This document shows, one piece after another, positions 20,021 to 29,400 of a stretch of DNA of 64,000 nucleotides. Each line of letters starts with the position of its first letter. The stretch's first letter is position 1. This stretch comes from Psychrosphaera saromensis (GTDB lineage Bacteria > Pseudomonadota > Gammaproteobacteria > Enterobacterales > Alteromonadaceae), in NCBI RefSeq assembly GCF_002954545.1, contig NZ_MSCH01000003.1, positions 1,390,824 to 1,454,823 of the forward strand, read 5' to 3'. The position numbers and the translations under genes are program-made. The notes below the pieces were generated by a model. It worked only from the letters and a program-made list of their open reading frames with translations. It did not search any database and was not told where the DNA came from.

Positions 20021-20599
20021 TCAATATGTCAGGAAATTTGCTAATAATTTATGACCATATTGGGTTAGTACCGACTCAGGATGAAATTGTACACCTACGA
20101 CAGGGTAATTTTTTAACTTCAAAGCCATCAGTTCATTTTTATTATTATTTTCATCATAGCTCCATGCCGTGGCTTGGATTTGTTCGGGTAATGTCTTTTC
20201 ATCAACAATTAAAGAGTGATATCGGGTAACGGTAAACGGGTTGTCAATTCCTGCAAAAATATCAGTTTCAGAATGAATGATAGTTGAGGTTTTTCCGTGC
20301 ATTACCTTATTTGCTCTTATTACTGTAGCACCAAAAGCTTGTGCTATCGCTTGATGGCCTAAACATACTCCCAATATCGGCACGTTTTTATAGAACTGAA
20401 GAATAATTTTTTTTGATAAACCAGCCTGTTCTGGTGTTCCAGGTCCAGGAGAAATAACAATATGATCTGGATTTAGTTGTTTGATCTGCTCAATTGTTAT
20501 TTGGTCATTGCGCTTAACTAAGACATCTGCGCCCAGGGCTTTAAAATATTGCACTAAGGTATAAGTAAAAGAGTCGTAGTTATCAATCATTAACAGCAT
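20021..20599 (-). CDS. pabA: Aminodeoxychorismate synthase, glutamine amidotransferase component
   Basis: Class I glutamine amidotransferase of 192 residues supplying ammonia to PabB for p-aminobenzoate (folate) synthesis. MLLMIDNYDSFTYTLVQYF is the family start, GVCLGHQAIAQAFG carries the nucleophilic Cys, and VGVQFHPESVLTQYG the His-Glu pair. The neighbour astC/argD points to PabA, but anthranilate synthase component II (TrpG) has the same domain; some bacteria use one protein for both. No trp genes other than trpS are nearby. Confidence 0.88.
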   Translation of the reverse strand: MLLMIDNYDSFTYTLVQYFKALGADVLVKRNDQITIEQIKQLNPDHIVISPGPGTPEQAGLSKKIILQFYKNVPILGVCLGHQAIAQAFGATVIRANKVMHGKTSTIIHSETDIFAGIDNPFTVTRYHSLIVDEKTLPEQIQATAWSYDENNNKNELMALKLKNYPVVGVQFHPESVLTQYGHKLLANFLTY

Positions 20600-20637
20600 A
20601 AATCTAATCTATAAATATATGTAAGTGGTAATAACTA

Positions 20638-20662
20638 CAGACCACCTAAATTAGGTGGTCTG
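20638..20662 (-). terminator. Hairpin between trpS and pabA
   Basis: CAGACCACCTA (20638-20648) and TAGGTGGTCTG (20652-20662) form a perfect 11-bp stem with a 3-base loop, 16 bases past the trpS stop. The minus-strand tail (UAGUUAUUACC) is not a good U tract, so termination may be partial. Confidence 0.55.
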
Positions 20663-20677
20663 TTATGGATATTGTGA

Positions 20678-21676
20678 TTAAGGTCTCACAAATCCAATTG
20701 CGTCATAAACTGCAGATAATGTTTTTTCTGCTTTGGCGGATGCTTTTTCTGCACCAAGCTTCATTATTCTATTAAGCTCAGTTTTATCATCTCTAATTTG
20801 ATAAAAACGTTTTTGAATTGGTTCTATCATACTAACAACCGCATCTGCGGTGTCTTTCTTCAAATGGCCGTACATTTTATCTTCGTATTCAGGAACTAAA
20901 TCTGCAATAGATTTACCTGTTGCAACACTCAATAAAGTTAAAAGATTGGAAACGCCTGGCTTTTCTTTACGATCAAAATAAATACGAGCTTGCTCGTCTG
21001 AGTCAGTAACTGCTTTTTTCAGTTTCTTTTCTATTTGTTTAGGTTCATCCAACAACATGATAAAACCATTTAGGTTTTCATCCGACTTAGACATCTTTTT
21101 CGTTGGTTCTTGTAGGCTCATGACACGGGCACCAAACTCAGGAATATATGGTTCAGGCACTGTGAAAATATCACCATGGATATTATTAAAACGCGTTGCT
21201 ATATCGCGTGTTAATTCTAAGTGTTGTTTTTGATCTTCGCCTACAGGCACTTTGTCTGCTTGATACAAAAGAATATCGGCAGCTTGCAATGCTGGGTAAG
21301 CAAAAAGGCCAACGTTAATATTATTCTGATTTTTTGATGACTTATCTTTAAATTGAGTCATACGGTTTAGCTCACCCATTTGGGTGTAACAGCTTAACGC
21401 CCAAGCAAGTTGAGCATGCTCTTTTACTTGAGATTGTACAAATAGGGCTGATTTATCAGGGTCAATTCCACATGCTGTATATAAGGCAATACCGTCTAGC
21501 GTACGATCATGCAGATTCTTAGGATCTTGGCGAACGGTTATTGCATGTAAATCGGCAAGCATAAAGAAACAGTCATGATCTTGTTGTAATGTTAGCCATT
21601 GGTTGATGGCACCAATGTAATTACCTATTGTCATTCCGCCTGTGGTTTGGATCCCACTTAAAACTGTCTGTGTCAT
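20678..21676 (-). CDS. trpS: Tryptophanyl-tRNA synthetase
   Basis: Class I aminoacyl-tRNA synthetase of 332 residues. The HIGH-type motif is in [18 protein letters not shown] (TIGN) and the KMSKS loop is [42 protein letters not shown] is the conserved tryptophan-binding region. Length and motifs are normal. A hairpin separates it from pabA downstream; rpe lies upstream on the same strand. The dam-rpe-gph-trpS order of E. coli is broken here: dam is 14 kb away and gph is absent from the window. Confidence 0.96.
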   Translation of the reverse strand: MTQTVLSGIQTTGGMTIGNYIGAINQWLTLQQDHDCFFMLADLHAITVRQDPKNLHDRTLDGIALYTACGIDPDKSALFVQSQVKEHAQLAWALSCYTQMGELNRMTQFKDKSSKNQNNINVGLFAYPALQAADILLYQADKVPVGEDQKQHLELTRDIATRFNNIHGDIFTVPEPYIPEFGARVMSLQEPTKKMSKSDENLNGFIMLLDEPKQIEKKLKKAVTDSDEQARIYFDRKEKPGVSNLLTLLSVATGKSIADLVPEYEDKMYGHLKKDTADAVVSMIEPIQKRFYQIRDDKTELNRIMKLGAEKASAKAEKTLSAVYDAIGFVRP

Positions 21677-21838
21677 AACTGTCCCATCATTTGATACTTG
21701 TGATTACTATTGTTGATATATTATTTCAACGTACGAAGAGCGACATTGTAACCCGAAAACAAGGTTGCGCAATCTCGCAAAGTGGTTAATTGCTTAATTA
21801 AGTTAGAATTAGACTCTTGCTCAGATTTTACTTAGCTT

Positions 21839-22510
21839 TTATTTAGTTACCAGTTGAGCAAATGCCTGTTCAATGGCAAGCTTTCTGTCTTCTTGATTAA
21901 AAATCGCTGAGCCCATTACAAAAGTATCGGCTCCAGCATCGGCGATTGATTTTATGTTCTGTTGATTAACTCCACCATCAACAGAAATACGAATGTTCTT
22001 GTTATGCTTCAACGCCATCGCTCTTACACGTTTTATCTTATCTAAAGTACTAGGAATAAAGGCTTGTCCACCAAATCCTGGATTTACCGACATTATCAAT
22101 ACCATGTCTAATTCTTGGATAGACTCTTCAATTAATGACAGTGAAGTTGCAGGGTTTAATACTAACCCAACTTGGCAACCTAATTCTTTCACTAGGTTAA
22201 TAGAACGATTGATATGTTTGGATGCCTCAGGGTGAAAGCTAATAGACGTCGCACCAGCTTTGGCAAATTGCTCTATCATGTTATCGACAGGTTCAACCAT
22301 TAAATGCACATCTATTGGTGCGGTAATGCCATGATCTCTAAGGGCAGAACAGATCATTGAACCAAAGGTTAAATTAGGGACGTAATGATTATCCATCACA
22401 TCAAAATGTACCCACTGACAACCACCGGCTAATACTTCATTCACTTCATCGCCCAACTTGGCAAAATCAGCAGACAATATTGAAGGCGCTATTATTGGTT
22501 TATTGTGCAT
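21839..22510 (-). CDS. rpe: Ribulose-phosphate 3-epimerase
   Basis: TIM-barrel enzyme of 223 residues that interconverts ribulose-5-phosphate and xylulose-5-phosphate in the pentose phosphate pathway. APSILSADFAKLGDEV, HFDVMDNHYVPNLTFG, DVHLMVEPV, MSVNPGFGGQAFIP and RISVDGGVNQQN carry the metal-binding His/Asp residues and the phosphate loop. Everything expected is present. It reads towards trpS with about 160 bases between, so it could share its transcript. Confidence 0.96.
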   Translation of the reverse strand: MHNKPIIAPSILSADFAKLGDEVNEVLAGGCQWVHFDVMDNHYVPNLTFGSMICSALRDHGITAPIDVHLMVEPVDNMIEQFAKAGATSISFHPEASKHINRSINLVKELGCQVGLVLNPATSLSLIEESIQELDMVLIMSVNPGFGGQAFIPSTLDKIKRVRAMALKHNKNIRISVDGGVNQQNIKSIADAGADTFVMGSAIFNQEDRKLAIEQAFAQLVTK

Positions 22511-22748
22511 TCTTTATCACTCTTATAATTTATGTAATTAAGCACTACTTTGGTGTATCGCTGCACCAAATTGGCAATAACAAGCTATTTTTTTTTGTTC
22601 GTTCAAAAAAACAACAACAATATCATGCGTATATGATTCGGCATGTTTGTTGAATTGTATTCAATAAAAATAAAATCAACAACTACAATTATAATCAATA
22701 ACTACAATTACAACACATAAAACTATAATAATATTAAGGATGAACAAC

Positions 22749-23381
22749 ATGAGAAATAACATGAAAAAAACAATTTTAGCTAGCTTACTGACTGCATCAA
22801 CATTAGTTTCTGCCGCTGCACAGGCTGAATGGTCATCTAACGCTGGTTTTGTATCTCAGTATCACTTTCGCGGAATTCAACAAACAGCTGGAGCGTCAGC
22901 AAGTGGCGGTTTTGATTATGAAAGTGGTTCATTTTCATTTGGTACATGGGCTGCTGACGTACAAGATGGATTAGAAATTGACCTTTACGGCGCATATTCA
23001 ATGGAAACTGAAAGTGGTTTTGGTTTTAGTATTGGCGCAACAACGTATCAATACACTGGTGATTTTGATACGTCGTATAATGAAGTGAACTTAAACGCTG
23101 GTAAAGGTGCATTCAGTGCTGAGATTTCTGTTGGTTCTTGGGAAGAGGGGATGGCTGATGGCAGTGATGCTAGTTATACTTTCTTAGCGGGAACATATTC
23201 AGCAGATAGCGGTCTGTACGGAACAGTTGGTGCATTTACAGGTGATATTGAAGGTTCTTATGTAGAAGCGGGCTATGGCACAACCGTTGCTGATTTAGAT
23301 ATTGGTGTATCACTGATCATTAGTGGTAGTGATTTAAGCGATGATGAAGCTTTAGTCTTCAGCATTGGTAAGTCATTTTAA
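22749..23381 (+). CDS. TorF-family outer-membrane porin-like protein
   Basis: About 210 residues with signal peptide (MKKTILASLLTASTLVSAAAQA) and a mature part of alternating strands rich in Gly, Ser, Asp and aromatic residues, ending in FSIGKSF with the terminal Phe of outer-membrane beta-barrels. WSSNAGFVSQYHFRGIQQT is the typical start of the TorF/Gcw_chp putative porin family. Start: ATG 22749 is preferred since AAGGA (22736-22740) sits 8 bases before it but directly against the ATG at 22740. Two AACTACAATTA copies lie upstream (22681, 22700). Confidence 0.82.
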   Translation: MRNNMKKTILASLLTASTLVSAAAQAEWSSNAGFVSQYHFRGIQQTAGASASGGFDYESGSFSFGTWAADVQDGLEIDLYGAYSMETESGFGFSIGATTYQYTGDFDTSYNEVNLNAGKGAFSAEISVGSWEEGMADGSDASYTFLAGTYSADSGLYGTVGAFTGDIEGSYVEAGYGTTVADLDIGVSLIISGSDLSDDEALVFSIGKSF

Positions 23382-23403
23382 GTTTTATTGATATAGATTA
23401 AAT

Positions 23404-23430
23404 AATGCCGACCTAGTGTCGGCATTTTTG
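23404..23430 (+). terminator. Rho-independent terminator of the TorF-like gene
   Basis: AATGCCGAC (23404-23412) pairs with GTCGGCATT (23418-23426), with a 5-base loop and a run of five T starting at 23425. Confidence 0.9.
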
Positions 23431-23501
23431 TATCCTTTATACTCTGAATATTAAACAATATAGGTTATGCTAGCGTCACTGAATTGGATATTGGAAAAAT
23501 C

Positions 23502-23765
23502 ATGAACCCAACTAATATATTAGAATCAATCATTAAATTACGCTCTGAATTAGAAACGACAAGTAATTTAGAACCGGCTGTATTGGAACAAGTTAAGTTG
23601 TTTCAAAATGAAGTTCAGGAAAAAGTAGATTCAAATGAATTTAAAGCTGAAGAATCTATTTTTGATCAATTGTTAGAATTAGAAACTGACTTTGCTGCAA
23701 ACCATCCCACCCTAGAAAAACTAACTCGAGACGTTATTGATAAATTATCACTAATGGGGATCTAG
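23502..23765 (+). CDS. DUF4404-family protein
   Basis: Small acidic protein of 87 residues, predicted all-helical. The start is ATG 23502 (MNPTNILESI) with GGAAAA just upstream; a TTG at 23484 would add six residues and has no ribosome site. The pattern LRSELETTSNLEP near the N-terminus and DFAANHPTLEKL...IDKLSLMGI at the C-terminus fits DUF4404, a small family of unknown function widespread in gammaproteobacteria. No partner is evident from the neighbours. Confidence 0.7.
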   Translation: MNPTNILESIIKLRSELETTSNLEPAVLEQVKLFQNEVQEKVDSNEFKAEESIFDQLLELETDFAANHPTLEKLTRDVIDKLSLMGI

Positions 23766-23904
23766 ATTTCAGACTCAGATTTATACTTTGCTTGAATTAT
23801 AAGCAGTTAAACAATAAATCTGATGTTTCTCTTGTAGTGACCTTTAATTCTAGCATATCGTCCATATGTCTTTTGTAGCAATATATGGATAGCATTAAGT
23901 AGTT

Positions 23905-24108
23905 ATGGACTTTTCTGCCTTAAATAAATCTGCCGCAAATTCGTTTAACCAACAAAAATCTTTAATTAAAAAGGTTTTGGCTGGAAAAACGGTTAAATGT
24001 AGTAATTGTAAAACGTTAATTAGCATCAAAACTAGTGTAGACAGTGTGATGATCAAGTGTGAGAAAAACTGCACAGATATAAAGCTTGATGCTGAGTTAA
24101 TGAAATAA
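23905..24108 (+). CDS. Small Cys4 (zinc-ribbon-like) protein
   Basis: Protein of 67 residues with a basic middle part and four cysteines arranged as CSNC and, about 18 residues later, CEKNC, spacing that suits a zinc ribbon. The N-terminal half (LNKSAANSFNQQKSLIKKVL) is helical. Family not recognised. The ribosome site is weak, but the gene ends 46 bases before the SapC gene on the same strand, and codon use looks like that of its neighbours. It may be cotranscribed with sapC-like. Confidence 0.6.
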   Translation: MDFSALNKSAANSFNQQKSLIKKVLAGKTVKCSNCKTLISIKTSVDSVMIKCEKNCTDIKLDAELMK

Positions 24109-24154
24109 AAATTTGAGTCAGTAAAACTGACCTGGAACATATTGGAGAATCAAA

Positions 24155-24868
24155 ATGGCAGTTAATTTTCAGCCTTTACATAAAGAAACACATAAGAATA
24201 TTAAAATAAAACCAGTTCAATCTGTAGAAGATTTAGCAACTCAACACGCATTAGGTGTTGTTGTTCAAGAGTTTGCATTAGCTGGGAATCAATACCCAAT
24301 TGCTTTTATTAAAGAAAAAGATAAAGAAACTTTTTATCCTGTTGTTCTTTTAAGTTTAGAGCCAAACAAAAATTTATTCGTTAATGCTGATAACAAGTGG
24401 GATGGTATGTATATGCCAGCTCGCTATACTCACAAACCATTTTCAGTTATTCCAAGCCAAGAAGATAAAAACCTTTTTGGTATTGCTATTAACATGGACA
24501 GTGAAGTTATTTCTGAAGATGAAGGCCAAGCGTTATTTGATGAAAAAGGTGAAGAAACTGAGTATTTAGCAAACCGTAAAAAGTCGCTAATTTCTTATGT
24601 TGAACATGAGCAAATCACGAAAGCATTTATTGATGAGCTAGTTAAGTTCGATCTTTTACATTCGCAAAATATTGGTGTAAAAGTTGGTGAAAAAGAGTTT
24701 AATCTTAACGGTTTGTTTATTGTTGATGAGAAAAAGCTTTCAGCTCTTTCTGATGAAGATTTCCTGAGCTTACGTAAACGTGGATTCTTAGGTCCAATAT
24801 ACTCTCACCTAAGTTCAATGCATCAAGTAAATAACTTAGTTAAAGTGTACACAGAAAAAAATAAGTAA
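24155..24868 (+). CDS. SapC-family protein
   Basis: Cytoplasmic-looking protein of 237 residues, no signal peptide. FALAGNQYPIAFIKEKDKE and YPVVLLSLEPNKNLFVNAD followed by GMYMPARYTHKPF are the conserved core of the SapC family (named after a Campylobacter surface-layer locus; real function unclear). In marine bacteria SapC genes often lie beside TonB receptors and tryptophan halogenases, but here it follows only the small Cys4 gene. A strong ribosome site (GGAGA) precedes the ATG and a terminator follows. Confidence 0.85.
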   Translation: MAVNFQPLHKETHKNIKIKPVQSVEDLATQHALGVVVQEFALAGNQYPIAFIKEKDKETFYPVVLLSLEPNKNLFVNADNKWDGMYMPARYTHKPFSVIPSQEDKNLFGIAINMDSEVISEDEGQALFDEKGEETEYLANRKKSLISYVEHEQITKAFIDELVKFDLLHSQNIGVKVGEKEFNLNGLFIVDEKKLSALSDEDFLSLRKRGFLGPIYSHLSSMHQVNNLVKVYTEKNK

Positions 24869-24891
24869 TTTAAGTTATTTTTAACTCAAAA

Positions 24892-24920
24892 AAAACCTCG
24901 TTTAATACGAGGTTTTTTTA
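24892..24920. terminator. Bidirectional rho-independent terminator
   Basis: AACCTCGT (24894-24901) pairs with ACGAGGTT (24907-24914) inside an A run and a T run, so it can end both sapC-like (plus) and, 47 bases past its stop, mrcA (minus). Confidence 0.9.
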
Positions 24921-24960
24921 TATCTAAAATTCATAGTTAAAGAATTATTTGATGTTGAAT

Positions 24961-27618
24961 TTAAAACAATTCATCATCTTCTTTAATTTGATTTTTGTTT
25001 TGATCTAATCTCATTGATGAATTACTGTCGGCATATTTAGTAGGCTCAGTGCCTTTTATAAAATATTCCCACTGGCTTGTATAGTCTGTTTTACGAGACA
25101 ATAAGCCAGTGTCAGCATCTATTCTTACCGATATTATTCCTTCAGGGATTTCACGATAGCTCACAGGAATACTTGGAAGTATCTCCTTCATAAACGCCAT
25201 CCATGTTGGTAATGCAGACTTAGCACCTGATTCACCACCGTAAGTTTGCTTGTCGCTTAAGTTACTATTGTATTGAACTGAACCTAGAGGTCGTCCAGGG
25301 GCGTCAAAACCTAACCAGCTAGTCGCTGTGATTTGGCTATTAAACCCGGTAAACCAAGTATCAATTGCGTCATTAGTTGTACCTGTTTTTCCAGATAAGT
25401 CACGACGGCGTAGTGATTGTGCTTTCCATGCTGTGCCATTCCAACCTGTACCATTCTTCCAGCTGCCACCGCCCCAAATTGTATCGTTCATGGCATCAGC
25501 AATTAAAAATGAATTAGCGGCTGAGATCACTCTTGGCGCTGGCATAATATAGTTAGCTTCTTCTTCAGTTGTAGTTTCTACAGAGTCTGTAAGATAAGTT
25601 GGCTCTTTAGGTTCTGGTGCTACATAGCCTGCAACTACCTTACTGTTTTTGAATAAAACGTTACCATTTGAGTCTTCAACTCTGTCTATAACTTGATTAC
25701 CGACAAGGTAACCACCATTAGCGAATACACTCATGGCTGTGACAACGGAAATTGGTGTTAATGCGGCAGAACCTAACGATAATGATTCATTTCTTGGTAA
25801 ATCACTTTTATTAAAACCAAATTTTGCCATATGATTTATGGTTTTACTTACACCGACTGAACGCATTAATCGTACTGACATAACGTTTTTCGATTGTGCT
25901 AAACCTCTTCTTACTCGAGTCGGCCCGCCATAAGTAGGTGGCGAGTTTTTAGGACGCCATGCTGTTCCTAATTTGTTGTCCCATTTATTAATTGGTGCAT
26001 CATTAACTAGACTCGCTAGTGTATAACCATTGGCCAATGCTGCAGAATAAACAAATGGTTTTATATTTGAACCTATTTGGCGTTTAGCTTGATTTATTCG
26101 GTCAAATTGATTATTACCAAAATAGTAACCACCAACAGAAGCTTTTATATCACCGTTGGTTGGGTCTATGGCAATAAAGGCGCCACTTACATCTGGGATT
26201 TGACTTAATCTATAGCTATCATCTTGATTTTTGCGTAGCCATATTAATGCACCAGATTGAATTATTTCAGCAACGATTTTAGGTGCAGGTCCCTGTAAAT
26301 TATCACTAATATAAGGTCTTGCCCATTTTAAATTGTCCCAATCAAGAACTTCAATAATCCCAGATCTTAATTGAACATAAGCGGTTTTATCCGTTAGGTT
26401 AGTCACTATCGCAGGCACTAAATCATCGTAATCTCTCAACGTATTCAAATGATCATTAATTTGTTCAAACGACCAGGATAAATCTTCAGATGGTTTATAG
26501 TCACCTGCATCATCAAAAGCGGTAAAGTCATTCTCAGAAAACAGACTGTCAGCCGCTTCACCAATTGAGTCTTCAATTGCTGCAGTTTCAGTAACGGAAG
26601 CTTCTTCGTTAGTTGGGGCTTGATAAACTATCTCAGACTCTCGCCATAAGTAGCTAACTGGACCTCTATAACCATGTCTTTCATCGTAATTATGAATATT
26701 GTCTTTTACTGCTTTTTGAGCTGCATTTTGAGCTTTTGAATCAATTGTCGTATAGACATTAAAGCCTTCAGTATAAGCGCGTTCAATACCATATTTTTCA
26801 ACCATTTTTTTACGCACATCTTCCGCTACATAAGGAGCGTAGGATGTGATTTTTGCGCCATGTTGTTTTGCCGTAACCGGTTGTGCAATTGCATCGTCAT
26901 AGGTCTCTTGGTCAATTGCACCAACAATTAACATTCGACTTAATACGGTATTACGTCTTTGTTTTGATTTTTCAGGATAACGCAGTGGATTGTAGTTAGA
27001 TGGTGCTTTTGGTAATCCTGCAATTGTAGCGATTTGAGCCAATGTCAGATCATTCAAGTCTTTACCATAATAAACTTGTGCAGCAGCACCCACACCATAA
27101 GCTCTATTGCCAAAGAATGTTTTATTGAAATACAGAGTTAAGATTTCATCTTTAGTTAATAGTTGTTCAATATGCAGCGCGATATAAATTTCTTTAACTT
27201 TACGGATCAAGGTTCTATCTAATGTCAAAAATGCATTTCGAGCAAACTGCATGGTTATTGTACTTGCACCACGCGCTCTTTTTCTTAGTACAATAGAATC
27301 AAATGCAGCTCTTACTACACCAATTGGATCGACACCGTAATGGTAATAAAAACGAGAGTCTTCCGTTGCTAATAATGCATCAATAAGTGCTTGTGGGATC
27401 TCATCATGAGAAAGTGGGATCCTACGCTTTTCACCAAACTGTGATATGAGCTCGCCATCAGCCGAATATACTTTCATCGGGATTTGAAAACGAACGTCTC
27501 GTATTACCTCCTCAGTCGGTAATTCATCTTTTATATAGTAATAAAAACCAATTACTAAAATAAGTCCTACGAGCATGCCCAATAAGAAAAGTTTAAAAAG
27601 TCGTTTAAGCCAAATCAT
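24961..27618 (-). CDS. mrcA: Penicillin-binding protein 1A
   Basis: Bifunctional class A PBP of about 885 residues: short cytoplasmic tail, one membrane helix (LFKLFLLGMLVGLILVIGF), a GT51 glycosyltransferase domain (ATEDSRFYYHYGVDPIG, RGASTITMQFARNAFL, KVKEIYIALHIEQLLTKDEI), a long OB-like insert rich in Asp/Glu, and a transpeptidase domain with SKNVM-type Ser-x-x-x-Met motif and SGKTGTTND as the KTG motif. ATG 27618 (MIWLKRLFKL) aligns best with E. coli PBP1A; ATG 27627 is equally possible. Divergent from pilM, the conserved ponA-pilM arrangement. Confidence 0.94.
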   Translation of the reverse strand: MIWLKRLFKLFLLGMLVGLILVIGFYYYIKDELPTEEVIRDVRFQIPMKVYSADGELISQFGEKRRIPLSHDEIPQALIDALLATEDSRFYYHYGVDPIGVVRAAFDSIVLRKRARGASTITMQFARNAFLTLDRTLIRKVKEIYIALHIEQLLTKDEILTLYFNKTFFGNRAYGVGAAAQVYYGKDLNDLTLAQIATIAGLPKAPSNYNPLRYPEKSKQRRNTVLSRMLIVGAIDQETYDDAIAQPVTAKQHGAKITSYAPYVAEDVRKKMVEKYGIERAYTEGFNVYTTIDSKAQNAAQKAVKDNIHNYDERHGYRGPVSYLWRESEIVYQAPTNEEASVTETAAIEDSIGEAADSLFSENDFTAFDDAGDYKPSEDLSWSFEQINDHLNTLRDYDDLVPAIVTNLTDKTAYVQLRSGIIEVLDWDNLKWARPYISDNLQGPAPKIVAEIIQSGALIWLRKNQDDSYRLSQIPDVSGAFIAIDPTNGDIKASVGGYYFGNNQFDRINQAKRQIGSNIKPFVYSAALANGYTLASLVNDAPINKWDNKLGTAWRPKNSPPTYGGPTRVRRGLAQSKNVMSVRLMRSVGVSKTINHMAKFGFNKSDLPRNESLSLGSAALTPISVVTAMSVFANGGYLVGNQVIDRVEDSNGNVLFKNSKVVAGYVAPEPKEPTYLTDSVETTTEEEANYIMPAPRVISAANSFLIADAMNDTIWGGGSWKNGTGWNGTAWKAQSLRRRDLSGKTGTTNDAIDTWFTGFNSQITATSWLGFDAPGRPLGSVQYNSNLSDKQTYGGESGAKSALPTWMAFMKEILPSIPVSYREIPEGIISVRIDADTGLLSRKTDYTSQWEYFIKGTEPTKYADSNSSMRLDQNKNQIKEDDELF

Positions 27619-27763
27619 CAAATACATCAAAACTGAATAAAAAAGAGACAGGAATTTTAATCTATGTAGTGGCAAATGATAAGGGAAAAATTAAATATCA
27701 TTTTTGTATTGATTTTGGGTAATTATATTCTAGTCTTAAATTGCGACTTAAAGGAGATGGGAT

Positions 27764-28804
27764 ATGTGGCTTAAAGCACTTAAAAACCTAGTTTGTAGGG
27801 AGAAACTCTATTTGGGAATTGATATAGGTTCTAGCTCAATTAAGGCAATTGTATTGTTTAAATTGGCGGGTGAAATGAGGTTAATGTCGCTAGTTATTGT
27901 TCCTTTGTCGCAAGGAACGTTAAAAAATAAAGAGGTTTATGGTGTCGATGAGTTTGAAAGTGCTTTGAAATCATTACGTCAATTCATACCTAAACCTGTC
28001 AAAAAGGCCGTTATTGCCATAACGGGTTCTCAAGTTATTACTAAAGTCATCCAAGTTGACCGCTCTTTGAGTGAGATAGAAATCGAATATTACCTTTATG
28101 GTAATTTGAAGTTAGTCACCGAGAAAATGGCTGGTGAAGTAAATATCGATTTTGTGGTGCTGGGGAAAAATAAAATTGATGAAAATTTAAAAGATGTTTT
28201 TGTTGTTGTGGCTAAAAAGAATTTAATTGATAGCAGAACTGCAGCACTAAAACGTTGTGGTTTTGAGGCTGCCGTTGTCGATTTAGAAAGTCACGCTATT
28301 ACTAGAAGCTTACAATTAGAGTTTTCTTTGGCTAAACAGGACTTAATAGGTGTATTTGCTAACCTTCATATTGGCGAGATGACTTCCTTATTTATGATGT
28401 TGGTAGATGGCGAGTTAGTTTTTAGCCGAGAGTTAAACATAGGCGTATCCCAGTTAATAAACAAAAATGCGGACGAAAAAAACGCGACAGCAAAAAAGAA
28501 TGCCTTGTTAAATATTAGTGCAATAGAAAAATTACTTGCGCAACTTCGGCACTGCCAACAAAGTTACCTAGCTATTTTTGATGGACAACTTATTGAGCAT
28601 TGGATTTGTTCTGGCGGGGGTTCTCATTTTTCTGAATTAGTCACTTATATAACCAATTCACTAAATGTAAATATTCAGGTGTGTCAGCCGTTAAACCGAC
28701 TTGTTGCCTCTGATAATAAAGTGAGTTCGGCAAAACAAAACCTTATGTCGGTGCAAGGTAGCTTTCAAGTAGCGTTAGGTTTGGCTGCTAGGGGGTTAGT
28801 TTAA
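27764..28804 (+). CDS. pilM: Type IV pilus assembly protein PilM
   Basis: Actin-like cytoplasmic ATPase-fold protein of 346 residues that binds the PilN N-terminus and links the inner-membrane alignment complex to the pilus motor. YLGIDIGSSSIKAIVL is the first phosphate loop, and VIAITGSQVITKVIQV and WICSGGGSHFSEL are further conserved regions. It is the first gene of pilMNOPQ with a GGAGAT ribosome site, and it overlaps pilN by one base (TAATG), indicating translational coupling. Confidence 0.93.
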   Translation: MWLKALKNLVCREKLYLGIDIGSSSIKAIVLFKLAGEMRLMSLVIVPLSQGTLKNKEVYGVDEFESALKSLRQFIPKPVKKAVIAITGSQVITKVIQVDRSLSEIEIEYYLYGNLKLVTEKMAGEVNIDFVVLGKNKIDENLKDVFVVVAKKNLIDSRTAALKRCGFEAAVVDLESHAITRSLQLEFSLAKQDLIGVFANLHIGEMTSLFMMLVDGELVFSRELNIGVSQLINKNADEKNATAKKNALLNISAIEKLLAQLRHCQQSYLAIFDGQLIEHWICSGGGSHFSELVTYITNSLNVNIQVCQPLNRLVASDNKVSSAKQNLMSVQGSFQVALGLAARGLV

Positions 28805-29397
28805 TGATCAATATAAACTTAATTCGTTGGCGCTCTAGTCAGAGGCAACATCACTTTGCACAATTTGTGGTTAATGTTTGCGCCGCAATTTTACTGGCTC
28901 TATGTTTGGTATGGTCTTTATATACTTGGTCTCAAACCGAAGTCATGAAACAAACTGCGATACTGCAGCACGATATTTTATCTTTGAATAAGACTAGGGT
29001 GCCTGCGACAAAAGAGAGAATATCTATTGCAAGCTTAGGTATTTATCAGCAGCAATACATGCAGATTAAAAAGATATTACTGAGTCATTATCAAGCCAGT
29101 GAATTGCTTGCGGCGTTAGATGAATTATTACCACAGCAAATAGTATTAACTGAACTTCACTTAAAGGACGATCAGCTTTGGTTGAAAGGGATAAGCCATT
29201 CTAATAATTCGTTAACTGACTTTCTAGACGAACTTGGGCAGTTTGGATTATTTAAACGACCTAAAATAAGTTTTTCATTGCAAAAAAATCCCCCTTCATT
29301 ACAGAGTGATCTCAATTCAAAACATGTCTCGTTTGACGATGAAATAAGTAAGTATTTTGAAATTTATGTTTTATTGAACAATAAGCTTGAGGTGTAG
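28804..29397 (+). CDS. pilN: Type IV pilus assembly protein PilN
   Basis: Inner-membrane protein of 197 residues. MININLIRWRSSQRQHH is the cytoplasmic PilM-binding INLL-type motif, followed by one membrane helix (VCAAILLALCLVWSLYTWS), a coiled-coil stretch and a ferredoxin-like periplasmic domain (LLPQQIVLTELHLKDDQLWLKG). It pairs with PilO. Three bases separate it from pilO. Confidence 0.9.
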   Translation: MININLIRWRSSQRQHHFAQFVVNVCAAILLALCLVWSLYTWSQTEVMKQTAILQHDILSLNKTRVPATKERISIASLGIYQQQYMQIKKILLSHYQASELLAALDELLPQQIVLTELHLKDDQLWLKGISHSNNSLTDFLDELGQFGLFKRPKISFSLQKNPPSLQSDLNSKHVSFDDEISKYFEIYVLLNNKLEV

Positions 29398-29400
29398 GGC

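Noticed and set aside
19987-20229. Plus-strand frame of 80 codons opposite pabA
   Set aside because: It is antisense to the conserved pabA coding region and has no ribosome site or recognisable domain.
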